In this document: in pieces, positions 11,449 to 22,685 of the stretch | Position numbering within the stretch: position 1 is the stretch's first letter | Layout: the number at the start of each line of letters is the position of its first letter | NCBI RefSeq assembly: GCF_027595985.1 | Contig: NC_073307.1 | Span: 39,593,823-39,657,822 of the forward strand | Length of the DNA: 64,000 nucleotides | Direction: 5' to 3' | Origin: Sorex araneus | Taxonomy: Eukaryota > Chordata > Mammalia > Eulipotyphla > Soricidae | The notes under the pieces: model-generated | Seen by the model: only the letters and a program-made list of their open reading frames with translations | Databases searched by the model: none | What the model was told of the DNA's origin: nothing | Program-made: the position numbers and the translations under genes

Positions 11449-11660
11449 TAATGGGAATGTGCCTACCACAGAGGCAGGGGGGGTGTAGGTGGGGCAGGGG
11501 GGCAGGAGGGATACTGGGAATATTGGTGGTAGAGAATGGGCACTGGTAGAGGGATGGTTACTAGATCATTGTATGACTGAAACCTGAAATGTAATCATGA
11601 AAGTTCCTAAGTCTGTAACTGTATCTCATGGTGATTCATTAAAAATATCTTAGAATACAA
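11292..11660 (+). mobile_element. L1 3' UTR fragment with internal (GA)n
   Basis: Contains the L1 3' pattern GATGCATGCTGAAAGTAGAC, a pure (AG)n run at about 11,398-11,445, a G-rich segment, GGTGGTAGAGAATGGGCACT and GTGATTCATTAAAAATAT. The 65-codon frame across it is not a gene. Confidence 0.85.
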
Positions 11661-13913
11661 AAAGTAAATTTAAAAAATTGAATGTGTTAAATTTTAGAGA
11701 AGGTGCATATCCAGAACCATTCAAGAGGGACAGATTCCAATAAGGCAAGAAGGAAATAGAAAGTTCTACCAATCAAAGGAAACCAACGAGAGGAATGGAA
11801 TTTCGGGCAGTGTAAGGAGCAGCAGAGGCCAAGCTACCAAGAGCAAATGCAAAGCCCTCAGATACCAGTGGCATGGGCCGAGGACTCATAGTCACTGCTA
11901 GAATTCTTAGTTGCAGCTCATCTGGTCATCTCCTGGGAGATATTGAAGTGTGGTGCATTATTTCCGACATATCTGAGTGTGGAAGGTGAATTCAAGAGAA
12001 GATGCATACATTTACCAAAATAGTTTTTTATCTACTTTTCCAGGATTCAAGGGAAAAAAAATGTTCTGCAAGAGTTTTGTTTGTTTGTTTTTGTTTTTTG
12101 TAACCTGGCACAAGGTTAGGTTTGAAATAACACAAAACAGAGGTCAGCACTCACTGCAGAGAGCAAAAGCAATATTTTCATCTAGGATATGGGGTCTACG
12201 CTATTTTAATTAATAAAACTGTTTGGCCAAAATTTTCTGTCCTTTATTATGAAAATAAATGACACTTACTTCTAATAGTTACTTGTTACATACAAGTGAA
12301 TCATGGTCCATTGTTGAAAAGCACAATTTCTGAATGCACTGCATCCTAATTACAGTAATTATTGAGATAAAATCACTACTTTGATGACTAAAATTATGTG
12401 ACCACCTTTTCAAATCCTAAATTGAAAAGCTTCTTGTAAGAAGATTATTTTAACTAAAATATAGTCTATCACAGCTGCTGAAAATTCATGAAACTAGGTT
12501 CTATCCTATATATAATGTTTATTTTCAGAAAAACAAAATGAATCTTAGTAAAGGATACCATAAAACATTTTCAAAAAGGACTGCTCAATGATGCAATTGT
12601 CAAATAACTTTATTTTTAAGACTAAAAATTTGCCATAGTCTATACAATGGTTGTTGACAAAACAAACTCATATAGAACAAGATCTAATTAATAGTCACTG
12701 TCAGTCATTTGTGCTATGGAGCGTCCATGCAACTATTCATTTCCTTATCATGTATCTCTCTCTCTCTCTCTTGACTAGCTATCCCTCAATACTAATTCTA
12801 TTTTTAATCTTTATTCATCAATATCTTAATATGTATAAAATGAAAATAATTAAAAGTACACATGAGACAAGTAATCAGATATTAAACATGCTATAGAAAT
12901 TCATTAATGCAGGTGTCAATTTGAAATGTTCAAATAAGCAATTTTACTTAACATAATGATTGTGTAATAACTATCTCAAAGTCAATTTCTAAGGGAAAGA
13001 TTTATGAAACACTTTAGGAAGTCATACAATGTTACATCTTACATGATATTAATTAAGAATTATTTCCAATGCGAAAGTACAATACCTAACTAAAATTGGG
13101 GCTGGGAAAAAACTATTTGGTCAATGGGTGTGGTCAGAGGGTGTGCACATCAGCTTACATTTCAAAAGAAACAGCTCTAAAATACAAGAGATTTAAAACA
13201 AGCATTTAAAAAGATGAATGACACGCTTTCAAATATCTGAGTTTTGTTGCTCTTTCATAGTATTAAACTTTATGTTAGATGTTTCTTAAGAGACCTGTGT
13301 ATCCACGTGATAGTTTTGGAGTCTGCTCTCAGGTTTTGCTTGTGCTGCTTGGGAATAGTTTTTATTCCACTATCCATAACAACAAAGCATATGCCTTTGA
13401 GTCTTCTAGTCAAGTTCCTGCTGACCGGACCTCTAGCACCAGTAAAAACAGAGATATCTATTTGGACAGGTCAGAGCTAAGATTTCTCATGTGAATTACA
13501 ATGGGTTCTATTAAAGCTGACTGTTATTTCACAAGATATACAATATATGCACAACTTAATATTAAACCAAGATTTTTGTAATTTTTTTCTGCGGCACTCC
13601 TTTCTTTCTGGAATTCCACCTCACAACTTCAACGTGATATGAACTTTCCTGAAGTCTAGTATGTTTCCTCAACTCAAGTGAACATGTAGGCCCTGTGTCC
13701 ACCCTTTCAGTGCTCATGATATCAAAACTGTCTCCAAGAATAAAGGAAAGATGACTGGTTTCTTCTTCGATTTTATTTTGGGGATTACATGTTTTTCACT
13801 GCCTGCTGTCAATATTTAAGGTTTTACATATATTATCTCCAATTTTATAATACTTCACATTAGAAGCTTAGTCCTGTATAGTTTTTCCTCCATCATAGAC
13901 AAAAATTATAAAT
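11661..13913. other. Single-copy-looking A+T-rich DNA
   Basis: 2.2 kb without a recognisable gene. A short (CT)n run lies at about 12,754-12,771. The ORFs at 12,651-12,896 and 13,244-13,494 show no domain or start context that I can support. Confidence 0.5.
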
Positions 13914-13923
13914 AGGAATACAT

Positions 13924-14170
13924 GTCACTGTCACTGTCATCCCGTTGCTCATCGATTTGTTCAAGCGGGCACCAGTAACGTCTCTCAGTGTGAGACTTAT
14001 TGTTACTGTTTTTGGCATATCCAATACGCCACGGGTTGCTTGCCAGGCTCTGCCATGTGAGGGCAATACTCTTGGTAGTTTGACAGGCTCTCCAAGAGGG
14101 GCAGAGGAATCGAACACGGGTCGGCCGCATGAAAGGCGAATGCCCTACCGCTGTGCTATAGCTCCAGCCC
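13924..14170 (-). mobile_element. Full-length RTE-tailed SINE with 10-bp TSD
   Basis: A 247-bp reference copy bounded by a perfect TSD, AGGAATACAT (13,914-13,923 and 14,171-14,180). On the minus strand it has the tRNA-like head GGGCTGGAGCTATAGCACAG, a B box ..GTTCGATTCC, two GGCAA-type body repeats, GCCAAAAACAGTAACAATAA, and the tail that still reads RYWCPLEQIDEQ, the end of the RTE ORF. It finishes in (GACAGT)n-like repeats with no poly(A). Confidence 0.95.
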
Positions 14171-14180
14171 AGGAATACAT

Positions 14181-14937
14181 AAATTTTAATATTTATACCC
14201 ATATAATATTTTAATAATATACTCATCTTCTATTTCTTTACATTTTATATAATGCTATAACAATTTCATATAATAATTATTGAGTTACAAACCCAAGATA
14301 ATTTTACTTAAATTATATAATCAGTCAATAAATATTTTTTTTAAATATTCTAACAAGTTATGAAGGGATGGGTTTAAGAAAATAGAAGATCAGTATTATG
14401 GGAAACTTATTCAAAGAAAAGGAAGTTTGTCTCACACAAATATGAAAAACTTTCTTCAAAATGATAAAACACATCAGCAGAACTACTAGGAATTCGTTAA
14501 GGGAATTTCTGTATCTCACTTTATCACTTAGTAAGTGGTTAACTTCATCTCTGAGTATACAACTCCCATAGTGTCTGGGAACACACTTCTATAATGTTTC
14601 TATCCATTTAGAAAGCTATAAAACATTAGCTATTGACTACCCAGAAATGTTAGAAAACTATTTAATTGATGCCTAAATAGTTTATGTATATGACGCCTAA
14701 ATAGTTTATGTATGAAAAAAGGAAATTTTAATCTAACAATGAATATAATTTATTATTGATATGTGCTTTCAAATGTTATTGTGAACAGCAATACACAATT
14801 TGCTCTTGTGTATACTGAAAGAAGAGAGCAAAATTTCCTTGATAAAAATCCACCATCAAACTTTATCAAAAGCTCTATTTATTTGGTTTGTGTTGTTCCT
14901 TACAAATACTAAACTGAAATCTTATTATGAATTAAAA
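14181..14937. other. A+T-rich spacer with a 24-bp tandem duplication
   Basis: GCCTAAATAGTTTATGTAT occurs twice, starting near 14,671 and 14,695, as a tandem 24-bp unit. Nothing else was recognised. Confidence 0.6.
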
Positions 14938-14991
14938 TATTGGGGGCAGAGAGATAGTACAGCAGGTAAGGCACTTGTCTTGCACACATCC

Positions 14992-15552
14992 TGTTAGGGG
15001 CGGCAGATCTCTGCCCGGGGGAGGCTCAGAGAAACAAAAGAACAAAACCAAGACGACTCTTTCTGCAAACGGACGGGGTTTATTCAAGCCAATATTGCTA
15101 AATTGGGACCTTCAACTGTGCCTCAATAGTGTGGCATAGTTGAAGGCCCTGAACTCAAAAAGCTAGCTGTTTTTATACCCTTTTGGGGGAGAAATGAAAA
15201 TCTCACATATCAAAGGGAATCACATCTATAGATCAAAGGGGGATCACAGGTAGGTCACTTAATTTGCATATCTAAACATTTGTTGACAAATGAAAATCTC
15301 ACATATCAAAGGGAATCACATCTATAGATCAAAGGGGGATCACAGGTAGGTCACTTAATTTGCATATCTAAACATTTGTTGACTGTTAACTGCTTCCCTG
15401 CAAATGTTTGCTTAGAGTTCCTAGGGCAGTTTGTTGGCCCATTTGGTGACAGTTTCCTGCCCATCGGGTGGTCATGAAGAAAATATCTTTCAAAGCAGTC
15501 AAACAGTTACAAAGGCAAATTTAACTCTTAACCTGCCCTCCTCTTAAATCCA
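14992..15552 (-). mobile_element. Solo LTR with a perfect 96-bp duplication
   Basis: A 561-bp LTR with TG..CA ends and a 4-bp TSD ATCC (14,988-14,991; 15,553-15,556). On the minus strand it shows a TATAAAA box at about 15,170-15,177 and an AATAAA signal at 15,079-15,084 and ends in CCCTAACA. The U3 part contains two identical 96-bp copies (15,192-15,287 and 15,288-15,383), which resemble enhancer repeats. The 4-bp TSD fits class I (gamma-like) endogenous retroviruses. No internal viral sequence remains. Confidence 0.88.
15192..15383. repeat. Two identical 96-bp tandem units within the LTR
   Basis: Both units start AAATGAAAATCTCACATAT and end ATTTGTTGAC. I found no difference between them by eye, which implies a recent duplication or duplication shortly before a recent insertion. 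Confidence 0.95.
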
Positions 15553-15656
15553 ATCCAGGTTCAATCCAGACACTCCATAAATTCCCCCTAGTACTGCCAT
15601 GAGTGATCCCTGAGTGAAGAGCCAGGAGCAAGCCCTTGAAATAATACCCATCAAGA

Positions 15657-16122
15657 TTATAGAACTCCTAATTCTTTGTTAGCACAGTAATTAATTCTCA
15701 TTATTGTACCAAAAATTGTAATTTCAAAAAAGTTTGCGCAAAAACATAGAAATAGATATATTGATATTTCAAAAAGTTAAATTATTTGTTACCTAATGGA
15801 AATAGTGGAGAATATTACTATGGTTAAAATAGTGATAAAACTAAGTTTTTGTAGCTAGTGCATGTTGTTTGTTTTGTAGCACGTTTACTATCACACCTTT
15901 TTTTCTTAAGGAATAAAATTAAATTTCAAGAAATACAAAAGTCTAGTAGTGATCTTTTGTTTTTGAAATTAGCTGTCCCTGCGCATTTAGTTCAGCAGCA
16001 GCAATGAACCCAATTTCCATACCACTGTCAGTGGATCCTATTGTTAGGGCCTGGTCCAAAAATTCAAAGTTTGGAAAAGGAGATCCCAAAATGTTTCTGT
16101 GTTTAATGGTATCAAAGAGGAA
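15657..16122. other. No feature seen
   Basis: A+T-rich to about 15,960, then a G+C-richer stretch leading into the LTR-like block. No recognised content. Confidence 0.4.
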
Positions 16123-16691
16123 TGTTGGGGATACTGTACTGCAGACAGGAATATTTTCCCCTTTTCAGCTGCCTTCAGGAAATAATTTCAGAGGCAGCTT
16201 TCTTTCAGAGGCAGTTTTCCTTTTCTCACAGAAGCCTGGCTGGTCTTTGACATCAGATCTTAGGTGCTAGCCCTGACTTTTGACATTGTAGATTCCAGGC
16301 TCTGGCCCAGCCTAGTCTTTGGGGATGTAGATTTCAGGTGCTGCCCAGTTTTGTAATTGACATGTAGATTCCCTGTGGCAGCCCAGCCTGGTCTTTGGGA
16401 CGTAAATCCCAGTGCTTTTAGCCCAAGTAAGGTTTCTTTCCGGAGGCCTCCATTACTGGCCTGCAGATACAAGGAAATAATGTTGCCTCAATGTTCTTCC
16501 TGTAACATCTTTTGGTGCCTTTAATGACGTCAATGTATTGCGCCCTTTAGAAGTGCCATGACCAATAAAAGGAGATGCACAAGGCCCTCTGCCTTTGCTA
16601 AGAGCCAGAGAGAGCCTTAGTCCTCTAATCGAGACATTGCTTCCGCGCTCCTTATCTCAGCGCCTCCGACCACACGAACGTTCACGCAACA
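16123..16691 (+). mobile_element. Probable LTR (TGTTG..CAACA)
   Basis: A 569-bp block with matching inverted ends (TGTTG at 16,123; CAACA to 16,691). It has imperfect tandem units around GGTCTTTGGGACGTA (16,243-16,415), a perfect CRE TGACGTCA at 16,525-16,532, CCAAT followed by AATAAAAGG at 16,561-16,571 as a TATA-type box, and a CpG-containing U5-like end. Flanks AAGAGG / AAGAAG are only near-identical, so the TSD is not proven. It could instead be the 5' part of the composite element that follows. Confidence 0.5.
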
Positions 16692-16734
16692 AAGAAGAGA
16701 TTTGATTACATTTTCAAGATTAAACATTTTCATG

Positions 16735-17390
16735 GAGACACACAAAAGAATCTCCGAGCCGAGCAGTTTGCTGCAGAGATGCCTCTGGACTTGAAGCCAG
16801 GCCGGCTTCACCAGGGTGCTTCAGATGGGAGCAGGCGTCATCCCTCCACTTGCCTGCTAAAAAAACCCTGGTTGCCGCCAACTTCCAGAATCCAATGAGA
16901 AGCATAGGTACGCTGCTCAGTGCTGGCAAACTGCAGGCCTCAAGGGACAGGGTATGAACTGCTCCTTCTCATCCCTCTGTCCCATGGGACCCTGGAGGTC
17001 ACGGCACAAACCGTCTCTGGCTACTGGTTAAGCTCCTTACAGCCACAATCTAGAGACAGACAAAAGAACCTCTGAACAGAGAAGCTCGCTGCAGAGATGT
17101 CTTCAGACCCTATTTATCTAAAATCTTTGAATTCCAGGAGTACACAGCCACTTTTGCAGCCATGCAACATCTTGTGCTATTTCTAAAAAAGCAATTCCAA
17201 AAGAAAGTATAGGGGAGATTGTCTGCCTAGAGGCAGGAGAAGTGGGATGTGTGTGAGGAAACTGGGGACATTGGTGGTGGGAGATGTGCGCTGGTGGAGG
17301 GTTGGGTGTTCGATTATTTTATGACTGAAACAAACATGAAAGTTTTGTAACTATCTCAAGGTGATTCAATTGAAAAAAATAGTTTCGTTA
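16735..17390 (+). mobile_element. Second composite element: monomers plus L1-type 3' end
   Basis: GAGACACACAAAAGAATCTC at 16,735 recurs as GAGACAGACAAAAGAACCTC at 17,053, a period of about 318 bp. A linker with a GCAGCCATGCAACATCTTGT segment follows, matching the linker of the 5.7-kb element. Then come AGAAAGTATAGGGGAGATTG, GGTGGTGGGAGATGTGCGCT and GTGATTCAATTG with an A-rich end, an L1-type 3' UTR. No TSD was found. It is diverged from the 5.7-kb copy, so the architecture existed in at least two source elements or times. Confidence 0.65.
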
Positions 17391-17556
17391 ATAAATAAGT
17401 TCTTTTTTCAGTAGTGATAGCAGGCTATGCACTAAAAATTCATTGTGATAAACTTGAAATATTATTTAGTTTTCTTTCAAGTCATTAAAATATTTTCAGC
17501 TTCAAGTGTAGATTCAATATTTCAATAACCAATACTTGTATTTAAAATAGCACAAT

Positions 17557-17720
17557 AGACGCCAGAACCATTATGTAGCCAGTAGGGAACTAGCCTTACA
17601 TGCAGCTGACCCAGGTTCTACCTCAGAAACACCACCTAGTCCCCTAGAGTGTTCTCTTAGCACACAGCCAGTTGTAAGCCCTGAGCCCTGTCATGTTTGA
17701 CCCCCAAACAAACAAAATGG
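17557..17720 (+). mobile_element. Diverged A-tailed tRNA-SINE
   Basis: Head-like text then TTACATGCAGCTGACCCAGG, B-box remnant GGTTCTACC, body and TTTGACCCCCAAACAAACAA end. Strongly mutated. Confidence 0.65.
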
Positions 17721-18220
17721 CATAATAACCTTTCTATGATTTTCTATGTAATAATTACCAAGACTTCTACAATGAACACTATATTTAAATAAAATGACTT
17801 TCTATGACTTTATGATATCAAAGTTCATGACACATTTTGATGAAAAATTATTCTTGAAGACTAATTCTTATATATAATTTGGTTATGATAACTTACATCT
17901 ATCATCCCCTAAAACATGTTCATCTCTGAATGTAACAGATGAAATTGCAAACAAATTCTCAATTACCAATATGTATAGTTTAAACACTGTGGTATTAGTT
18001 TAGTCTTATGTCCAACCAATCTCCTTCCCAGACATTTACAGTTTATAGGAAAAATAAAGAACTCTTGAGATAAGGTAAATTTTGCATAAATATATCTGAA
18101 ACCAAAAATTGTTCCTACCAAGAACCCTACTTCTCAAAGATTTGAAAATTGGGCCCATATTTTATTTAGCATACAGCCCCCCAAACTTTCCGAAGACTGA
18201 GCATGAAATATTTCAAAACC
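17721..18220. other. A+T-rich spacer, no feature seen
   Basis: No repeat recognised. The spacer ends at a small (AAATTC)n run at about 18,221-18,243. Confidence 0.5.
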
Positions 18221-18243
18221 TTCAAATTCAAATTCAAATTCAA
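18221..18243. repeat. (AAATTC)n short tandem repeat
   Basis: About four hexamer units. Confidence 0.85.
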
Positions 18244-18344
18244 TTTTAAACTACTTCATCTTATACAGAGCTGGAATGCCTGAGACTTGAAATACTCCTG
18301 AGCAAAATATCTTTGACTCAATTTCTTGTTTTTGAAGGACTGTC

Positions 18345-18570
18345 CGTATTGTTCTCTAGAAAGGCTGGACCAGTCATTATTCCCACCATAGAGAGAAAGT
18401 ATAGGGAATATTGTCTGCCATGGAGGCAGGGGGAGCGTGGGAAAGGGGGGGGTATACTGGGGATATTGGCGGTGGGGAATGTGCACTGGTGGAGGGATGG
18501 GTGTTTGATCATTGTGTGATTGTAACCCAAACATGAAAGCTTGTAACTATCTCACAGTGATTCAATAAAA
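18345..18570 (+). mobile_element. L1-type 3' end
   Basis: AGAGAGAAAGTATAGGGAAT, then G-rich text, GGTGGGGAATGTGCACTGG, TGTAACCCAAACATGAAAGC and GTGATTCAATAAAATTTAT, followed by a TA-rich run (18,570-18,600). The same subtype ends the composite element at 16.7 kb. Confidence 0.85.
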
Positions 18571-18600
18571 TTTATATTTATATATATACATATATATATA

Positions 18601-19960
18601 TTTGGCTCAATATGCACCAATAAGAGGGTATAATTGATTGAGTGAGGGTGGGGAGAGTACTTTCTGATGGAATTATATGTGGGAAATTGTATGTGGAATC
18701 CAAGATGGAGACATAAACTCACATATTATTATTCCACTACACTTTCTAATAAAATGTTCTTCAGGTAGTACAAGTTCCTTTGGCATTTTGAAGAATGGGT
18801 TTATTACCAGCTGCATTTAAATTTCTTTAAAAATCTTAGCCATTATCCTAACAGAAGTACCTCCCAATAATCCATCCAAGAAAAACCTGGGTTTGCAAAG
18901 ACAAATTGCTTACGGCAAAATGAACATTCTGGATATAATATCTCTTAAAAACTATAAATATCAGGAAATTTGAATATGCAATACAAAGAATATTTTCTGA
19001 TTTTAAATTTATTTTATAGCTAAAAGGGAGTTTTAAATGAAGTAATGACAATGTAATAATAAAACATTCAACTTGAAAAATATAGAATGGTCAAAGTTAA
19101 TGATGACAACTTTATAAATATTAAAAAATAAAAACATCATTTACAGTAAATGAATTTATTATTCTATATTTTTATATATTCCAAATTGCTAAAATTAATT
19201 AGAACATACTTTATTATTTTAAAAGTAAGAGATTAAAATTGAACTTTAGAGTTTACAAACTGAATTATTACACATTGATTTTCTTTGTCTTTTGAAACTA
19301 CAACTAACATTGTAATCAGTAAAAATTTTGCTTTTATTTAAACTAAAAAAAAGTTTTTAAAAACTTTCTTATCAAAGTAAAATATTTGTGTGAGCTGGTT
19401 ATCTAAAGTTAATTGTATTGCTTCAAGTTACTGTCCCAATTTCTAAAAATTACTGGAAATTCTAGAAATGTAAAAGTAAATATCTTTTCTATCACTTAGA
19501 ATTTATTCAGCAAGACTAGTGTTTTAGGTACATACAGTAAATATTTCTAAAATGTCTATGTGTCCAGGATATTTTACCAATGAGTTGTAAGAACAAAAAA
19601 GTAGTAGTTCTCTTATGACAATAACTTATATACTTACTTCTATCTTCCAAAATGCTATTAATTGCTGAACAGAAAGTTAATACTGATTTATCCCAGGATT
19701 TTGAACATTGAGAATTTTCTGCTGATAAAAATTCTAAATAAACAAACTTTTACTAGTCAAATACAAGAGGCATATCATTTGCCTACACGTAAGTAAGTAA
19801 ATAAAATAATTTATTGGCATTTTTGTTTTCTCAGTTTTGGAATACCTAGTAGAATACAATACTATTCCAACCTGAAAATGAATTCTTCCATAAAGATAAG
19901 GAAAGTTACTAAAAACATTAAAATTTATAAGGACAAATTTAGAAAAGGCAAAGAAAAATA
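18601..19960. other. Single-copy-looking, very A+T-rich DNA
   Basis: 1.36 kb with many stop codons in all frames; nothing recognised. Confidence 0.5.
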
Positions 19961-19969
19961 TGACATATA

Positions 19970-21278
19970 GTATCACTGTCACTGTATCACTTTCATCCTG
20001 TTTCTCATCTGTAAAAAACTAAAGCTCGCTGAGGGGCGAGTGCACTCGCGGGCTCTGGGGGGGGGGGGGAGCTTCTGTCTCGCCGCCCGAGTTCCGTTCC
20101 CTGGAACCGCTGTGTGTGGACTGGATCAGGACGGCCAGCGGTCAAGGAGAGGCGAAGGAAGAACGAGGACCAAGCTGGTTGCTGATTAGTTACTGTTTAT
20201 TCAATCTTCCATCTTTCTCATCTCCCGCACTCCCAGTTCTGGCCTCTCTCCGGATCTACTGCCGCTTCTTTCTGGCTTCTCTGTCTCCTCCTCCTTCTCT
20301 CTCCCACCTTGCCTTCTAGGCTACCCCAGCCAGGTAGCAAAATCAACATAAGAAAGCCCTTCCTGAGGGCAGGGCATTCCAAAGCCCTTCCTCACTCTTA
20401 AGGTTTTTTTCTTTTCCTTAGTCCAGGAACTTATTAACATCTTAATACTAGTTATTTTTGTATGGACATAGCAAGGGATACATTGAGGCTTGCAAGGCAG
20501 CTCTCCTGGCAACATCTTGCCACAGTCTCAGACCACAGCACTCAGGCCAGATTAATCATTCCTCACCCTAGCAGGGTCCCGAATCTAGTTATCACTGTTT
20601 GGATCATGACAACATTTGTCCATGATCAAGCTCTTAACTTATAGTTAAGCATTAGGCACTTTGGCCAGGCCCATCTCGATGCCAGGGTAGCACACAACTC
20701 ACCATTTGCCCTGGGTCCTTCTCGTCCCACGTCGTCAGGACCCTGCTTTGGGGATGCTAGGAAGTAAGGGCAGCTGAGGCTTAGGTCAAGAGAACAGATG
20801 CCCTGGAGGAAAATATCATGTAGAGTCAAATGACTCCCAGGTTACAAAAGCATAACATTTGTTAAGTCTTCCTGTGTCCATACAAAACGGACTTGCTCTG
20901 AATAAACTATGCAAAGGACTCAAGGAGAAGAGAAAAACATTATTTACAAGTCAACAGAACACTAAGAAAGAAGCTACAAATAAACAAAGAGGAATAGGAG
21001 CACTGTAATGGGAGTAATCCAATAAACCTAAACTACCTGAGGCTATGTCATCCTACACTCATCGATTTGCTCAAGCAGGCACCAGTAATGTCTCCATTGT
21101 GAGACTTGTTGTTACTGTTTTGGGCATATCAAATGCACCATGGGTACTTTCCAGGCTCTGCTGTGCAGGCGGGATACTCTCCGTAGCTTGCCAGGCTCTC
21201 CAAGAGGGATGGAGGAATCAAACCCAGGTCGGTGGTGTGCAAGGCAAATACCCTACCTTCTGTGCTATCCCTCTAGCC
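19970..21278 (-). mobile_element. RTE-tailed SINE split by a 1,048-bp LTR
   Basis: The tail end is at 19,970-20,009 (TATCACTGTCACTG, then CATCCTGTTTCTCATC). The rest is at 21,064-21,278 and includes GATTTGCTCAAGCAGGC, the body repeats, the head and CTCTAGCC. Possible short TSD TGACATATA / TGACCTATA at 19,961 and 21,279. The LTR hit the RTE-derived tail. Confidence 0.88.
20010..21057 (-). mobile_element. Long solo LTR (1,048 bp), 6-bp TSD
   Basis: TG..CA ends and a perfect 6-bp TSD CTCATC (20,004-20,009; 21,058-21,063). On the minus strand it begins TGTAGGATGACATAGCC and ends GCGAGCTTTAGTTTTTTACA. AATAAA is at 20,196-20,201 (minus), about 190 bp before the end, and a C/G run lies at 20,057-20,069. 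The 6-bp TSD fits class II-type endogenous retroviruses. The first ~720 bp match the plus-strand copy at 30,721-31,462. ORFs at 20,116-20,829 are LTR text. Confidence 0.92.
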
Positions 21279-21503
21279 TGACCTATAATATATATACATA
21301 TACATGTATATTTACATATATGCACATTTGTATACGAATATATACACACACATGTGGTAGAAATTTACAGAAGGATCCAAAAGATGTTTCTCATTGGGGG
21401 TCAAGAAGAGAGAAATGAGGTGATTCAAAATGATTTTGCACTTATCTTAGAACTGGAAATGACTTAAAATGTAAAATAATGTGTACATTAGGTTTAAAAA
21501 TAC

Positions 21504-22081
21504 GCTGTCACTATCACTGTCATCCCATTGATCAACGATTCGCTCGTGCGGGCCCAGTAACATCTCCATTCATCCTAGCTGACTCTGAGATTTTAGCAGC
21601 CTCTTTTTACTTGTCCTTCCCAATGGTGCCACATTAGAGGCTCTTCAAGGTCAGGGGAATGAGACCGATCATTGTTACTGGTTTTGGCATATGAATATGT
21701 CACAGGGAGCTTGCCAGGCTCTCCTGTGCAGGCAGTAAGCTCTTGGTAGCTTGCCAGGTTCTCCAAGAGGGAGAACTAGGCTATCAGATGTCTCGGCCCT
21801 GAGCTTCCAGAAGCTTGGTTTTATAGTCTCTGGATGTTGGCCATTGATGGGATTACATGGCACCAGGGCCAGTTTCCGGGTGTGACTTGACAGCCTAGCT
21901 ACTGGGAAATGGGGAATCTGGGTGGAAGAGGCCCAGTCCTGATCCAAGCAGCCTTGGAGATCTCAGCCCTGGGTCCCGCACTATTGGGTTCCTCTGCCGG
22001 TTCCTTCATTCGTGAGGCTCGTCCGAATGTGTGGAGAGTGGCCTGAGCATGGCCGTGACTAGGTTCCGGAGGTCTTCTTTA
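21504..22081. mobile_element. Composite RTE-tailed element with its 5' half inverted
   Basis: 21,504-21,772 is the long RTE-tailed body on the minus strand (RTE-type tail first, then AGCCTCTTTTTACTTGTCC and CCCTGACCTTGAAGAGCC, both read in reverse, and the GGCAAGCT repeats), ending at GGGAGAACTAG. From about 21,773 to 22,080 the M module follows but on the plus strand (TTTTATAGTCTCTGGATGTT to TGTGGAGAGTGGCCTGAGC). Flanks share TTAAAAATAC (21,494-21,503; 22,092-22,101), and preceding bases also resemble each other, so this looks like one insertion. In the uninverted copy at 45.3 kb both parts lie on one strand. Confidence 0.75.
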
Positions 22082-22101
22082 ATTAAGCTGATTAAAAATA
22101 C

Positions 22102-22685
22102 AAAATAGAGAAAAAAGAAAAATGAAAGTGATAGAATGAGAGTAGGTAGGAACAAGAGTCGGAGACAGAAAAGGAGGGAGAGAACAGTACTTTCATGGGT
22201 GAAACATTCAAGTTATCAAAAAGTAACTTGATGTATCATGCAGTTTTGTATCATGTATCATCCTTGGATGACAAACAAGTCATCTATGTTTGTGACTTTT
22301 CTTCTGTTTATAAAACTATGGAAAAATGCATGTATACATTTTATCTGTAGTGACAAAAACACAGGTTTTCATGTGTATATTTCTTGCAAATCTCATTTCA
22401 TTTAGAAATATCTTATAACACTGTGCCTTGCCTATAGTAGTTGCTTAATAGACCACTATAAAACTTATCAAGTATAAAGCTACTTCATGAAAAAAATATT
22501 TAGTGATACAAATGAATGATACAAATGGTACGAAGAAACTAGATTCTTCTGACATACACATTATGTAACTAGAGTAGCAACTAAATAAGCAAAAAAAGTT
22601 GTTGTCAACTGCTTTATAATATTATGTAACTTCTTTTCAACATATAAAATCTCCATGTGTCCATCTTAAAAGATAGTAGTATGTG
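22102..22685. other. No feature seen
   Basis: An A/G-rich start (22,102-22,190), then A+T-rich text; no recognised repeat. Confidence 0.5.

Larger units (their letters stand above)
14938..15655 (+). mobile_element. A-tailed tRNA-SINE split by a solo LTR
   Basis: The head half is at 14,938-14,991 (GGGGGCAGAGAGATAGTACA to TTGCACACATCC) and the rest at 15,553-15,655 (CCAGGTTCAATCCAGAC through GAGCCAGGAGCAAGCCC). The LTR interrupts it between the A and B boxes. Confidence 0.85.

Noticed and set aside
15192-15383. A CRISPR-like or satellite array
   Set aside because: Only two 96-bp units, without spacers, inside an LTR; retroviral U3 duplication explains it. The genome is eukaryotic.
20116-20319. 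A 67-codon plus frame starting in the 20-kb LTR
   Set aside because: It lies antisense within the R/U5 part of a solo LTR and has no viral or host domain.
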